Below are positions 63,549 through 64,000 of a stretch of DNA of 64,000 nt, one piece after another. A model generated the notes under the pieces. It searched no databases, was not told the origin of the DNA, and was given only the letters and a program-made list of their open reading frames with translations. The position numbers and the translations under genes were made by a program. Position 1 is the first letter of the stretch, and each line of letters starts with the position of its first letter. Origin of the DNA: Pseudomonas peradeniyensis (GTDB lineage: Bacteria; Pseudomonadota; Gammaproteobacteria; Pseudomonadales; Pseudomonadaceae); assembly GCF_014268935.2 (NCBI RefSeq), contig NZ_JABWRJ020000001.1, forward strand, positions 1,240,001 through 1,304,000, read 5' to 3'.

Positions 63549-64000
63549 CTACCCCAAAGCCCTCTCCACAGCCCCCACCACCAAACTCTCCATCAACCCA
63601 ACCCCTTCAGCCTCTCCCAGCCCCTTCCCCCGCAACATCCCAGGCAACTGGTTCAACAGCGTCGCCAGCACATGCCCGGTAGCCGCGAGAACCTCCACCC
63701 CCAACCGCGCCTGTGGCGCAATCAACCGCAAAAGCCCGGTTTCATAGCGCTCCCGCAAGCCCGCCAGCCGCGCCTGCTGCTCCCCGGTCAGGCAGCAGAC
63801 ATCCCGCTCGGCCAGGCGAAACTGCAAAGGTCGCTCCGCATGCAACTGCCAGTGCGCGGCAATCAGGCAAGCCAGCACTGGCCGGCCCTGGGCCTGCGCC
63901 CGACGGCCCAGGTCCAGGGTGGCCTGCAACTCCTCGTACAACTCCTCGATCAAGTCATACAAGAGGTCCTGCTTGCTGGGGAAATGGTGGTACAGCGAGC
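63549..64000 (-). CDS. TetR-family regulator (N-terminus beyond window edge)
   Basis: The frame is open from the right edge to a stop at 63549, about 150 visible residues. The visible start SLYHHFPSKQDLLYDLIEELYEEL is the last helix of the TetR helix-turn-helix followed by the linker, so only the first DNA-binding residues are missing. The remainder is an all-helical ligand-binding domain. It is convergent with the inverted repeat. Ligand and targets are unknown. Confidence 0.88.
   Translation of the reverse strand, partial: SLYHHFPSKQDLLYDLIEELYEELQATLDLGRRAQAQGRPVLACLIAAHWQLHAERPLQFRLAERDVCCLTGEQQARLAGLRERYETGLLRLIAPQARLGVEVLAATGHVLATLLNQLPGMLRGKGLGEAEGVGLMESLVVGAVERALG

Overview
The window looks like a chromosome segment of a Pseudomonas of the P. 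putida group. The evidence is the high-GC coding style, the many REP-type palindromes sharing a GCGGGCTTGCCCCGCG or GGAGCGGCCTTG core, pyoverdine genes pvdM and pvdN, a D-lysine block (dpkA, RpiR regulator, ABC transporter, amaD-like oxidase, amaC-like aminotransferase), a galactarate/glucarate operon and a MuxABC-OpmB efflux operon. I recall a very similar order for the last three blocks in P. putida KT2440 (about PP_3582 to PP_3603); I could not check this here.

Layout. 1-5.4 kb: a minus-strand polar amino acid ABC operon (binding protein, two permeases, AstE-like deacylase, ATPase, RpiR regulator cut by the window edge), then a long inverted repeat. 5.4-11.5 kb: quinone reductase with divergent LysR, an AhpD-like protein, a nucleoside deaminase overlapping an MFS exporter gene, a MocR regulator and a small unknown gene. 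11.7-17.2 kb: glycolate oxidase glcDEF behind a periplasmic glutamate carboxypeptidase, and a small secreted protein. 17.3-19.7 kb: DUF998 protein, TauE exporter and AraC regulator. 19.8-27.5 kb: GntR regulator and a four-gene sugar-acid operon (5-keto-4-deoxyglucarate dehydratase, transporter, garD, ketoglutarate semialdehyde dehydrogenase), plus a PuuD-like amidotransferase. 28.1-31.4 kb: pvdM-pvdN behind an iron-starvation sigma box, back to back with a FlxA-like gene that has a sigma-28-type promoter. 31.4-40.1 kb: mixed genes (PBP7, GNATs, PP2C phosphatase with lipoprotein, VOC proteins, AraC, argC with divergent LysR).

40.2-50.8 kb: D-lysine catabolism and transport, interrupted between dpkA and amaC by three small minus-strand genes of unknown family, two of which are paralogues. 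50.9-61.2 kb: thiol peroxidase, an orphan lower-GC gene and muxABC-opmB. 61.3-64 kb: an intact IS3-family (IS150-group) element with a 3-bp target duplication, inserted into one arm of a large imperfect inverted repeat, then a TetR gene running off the window.

How the genes work together. Most operons are single-substrate catabolic units that pair a transporter with its enzymes and a local regulator. Conserved palindromes sit where such regulators should bind: upstream of the first ABC operon, between dpkA and its RpiR gene, between argC and its LysR gene, and in three copies around the galactarate genes. The least explained parts are the three-gene cassette at 46.65-47.67 kb, two palindromic elements of about 161 bp, two copies of an inverted repeat of about 275 bp, and the large inverted repeat carrying the IS.
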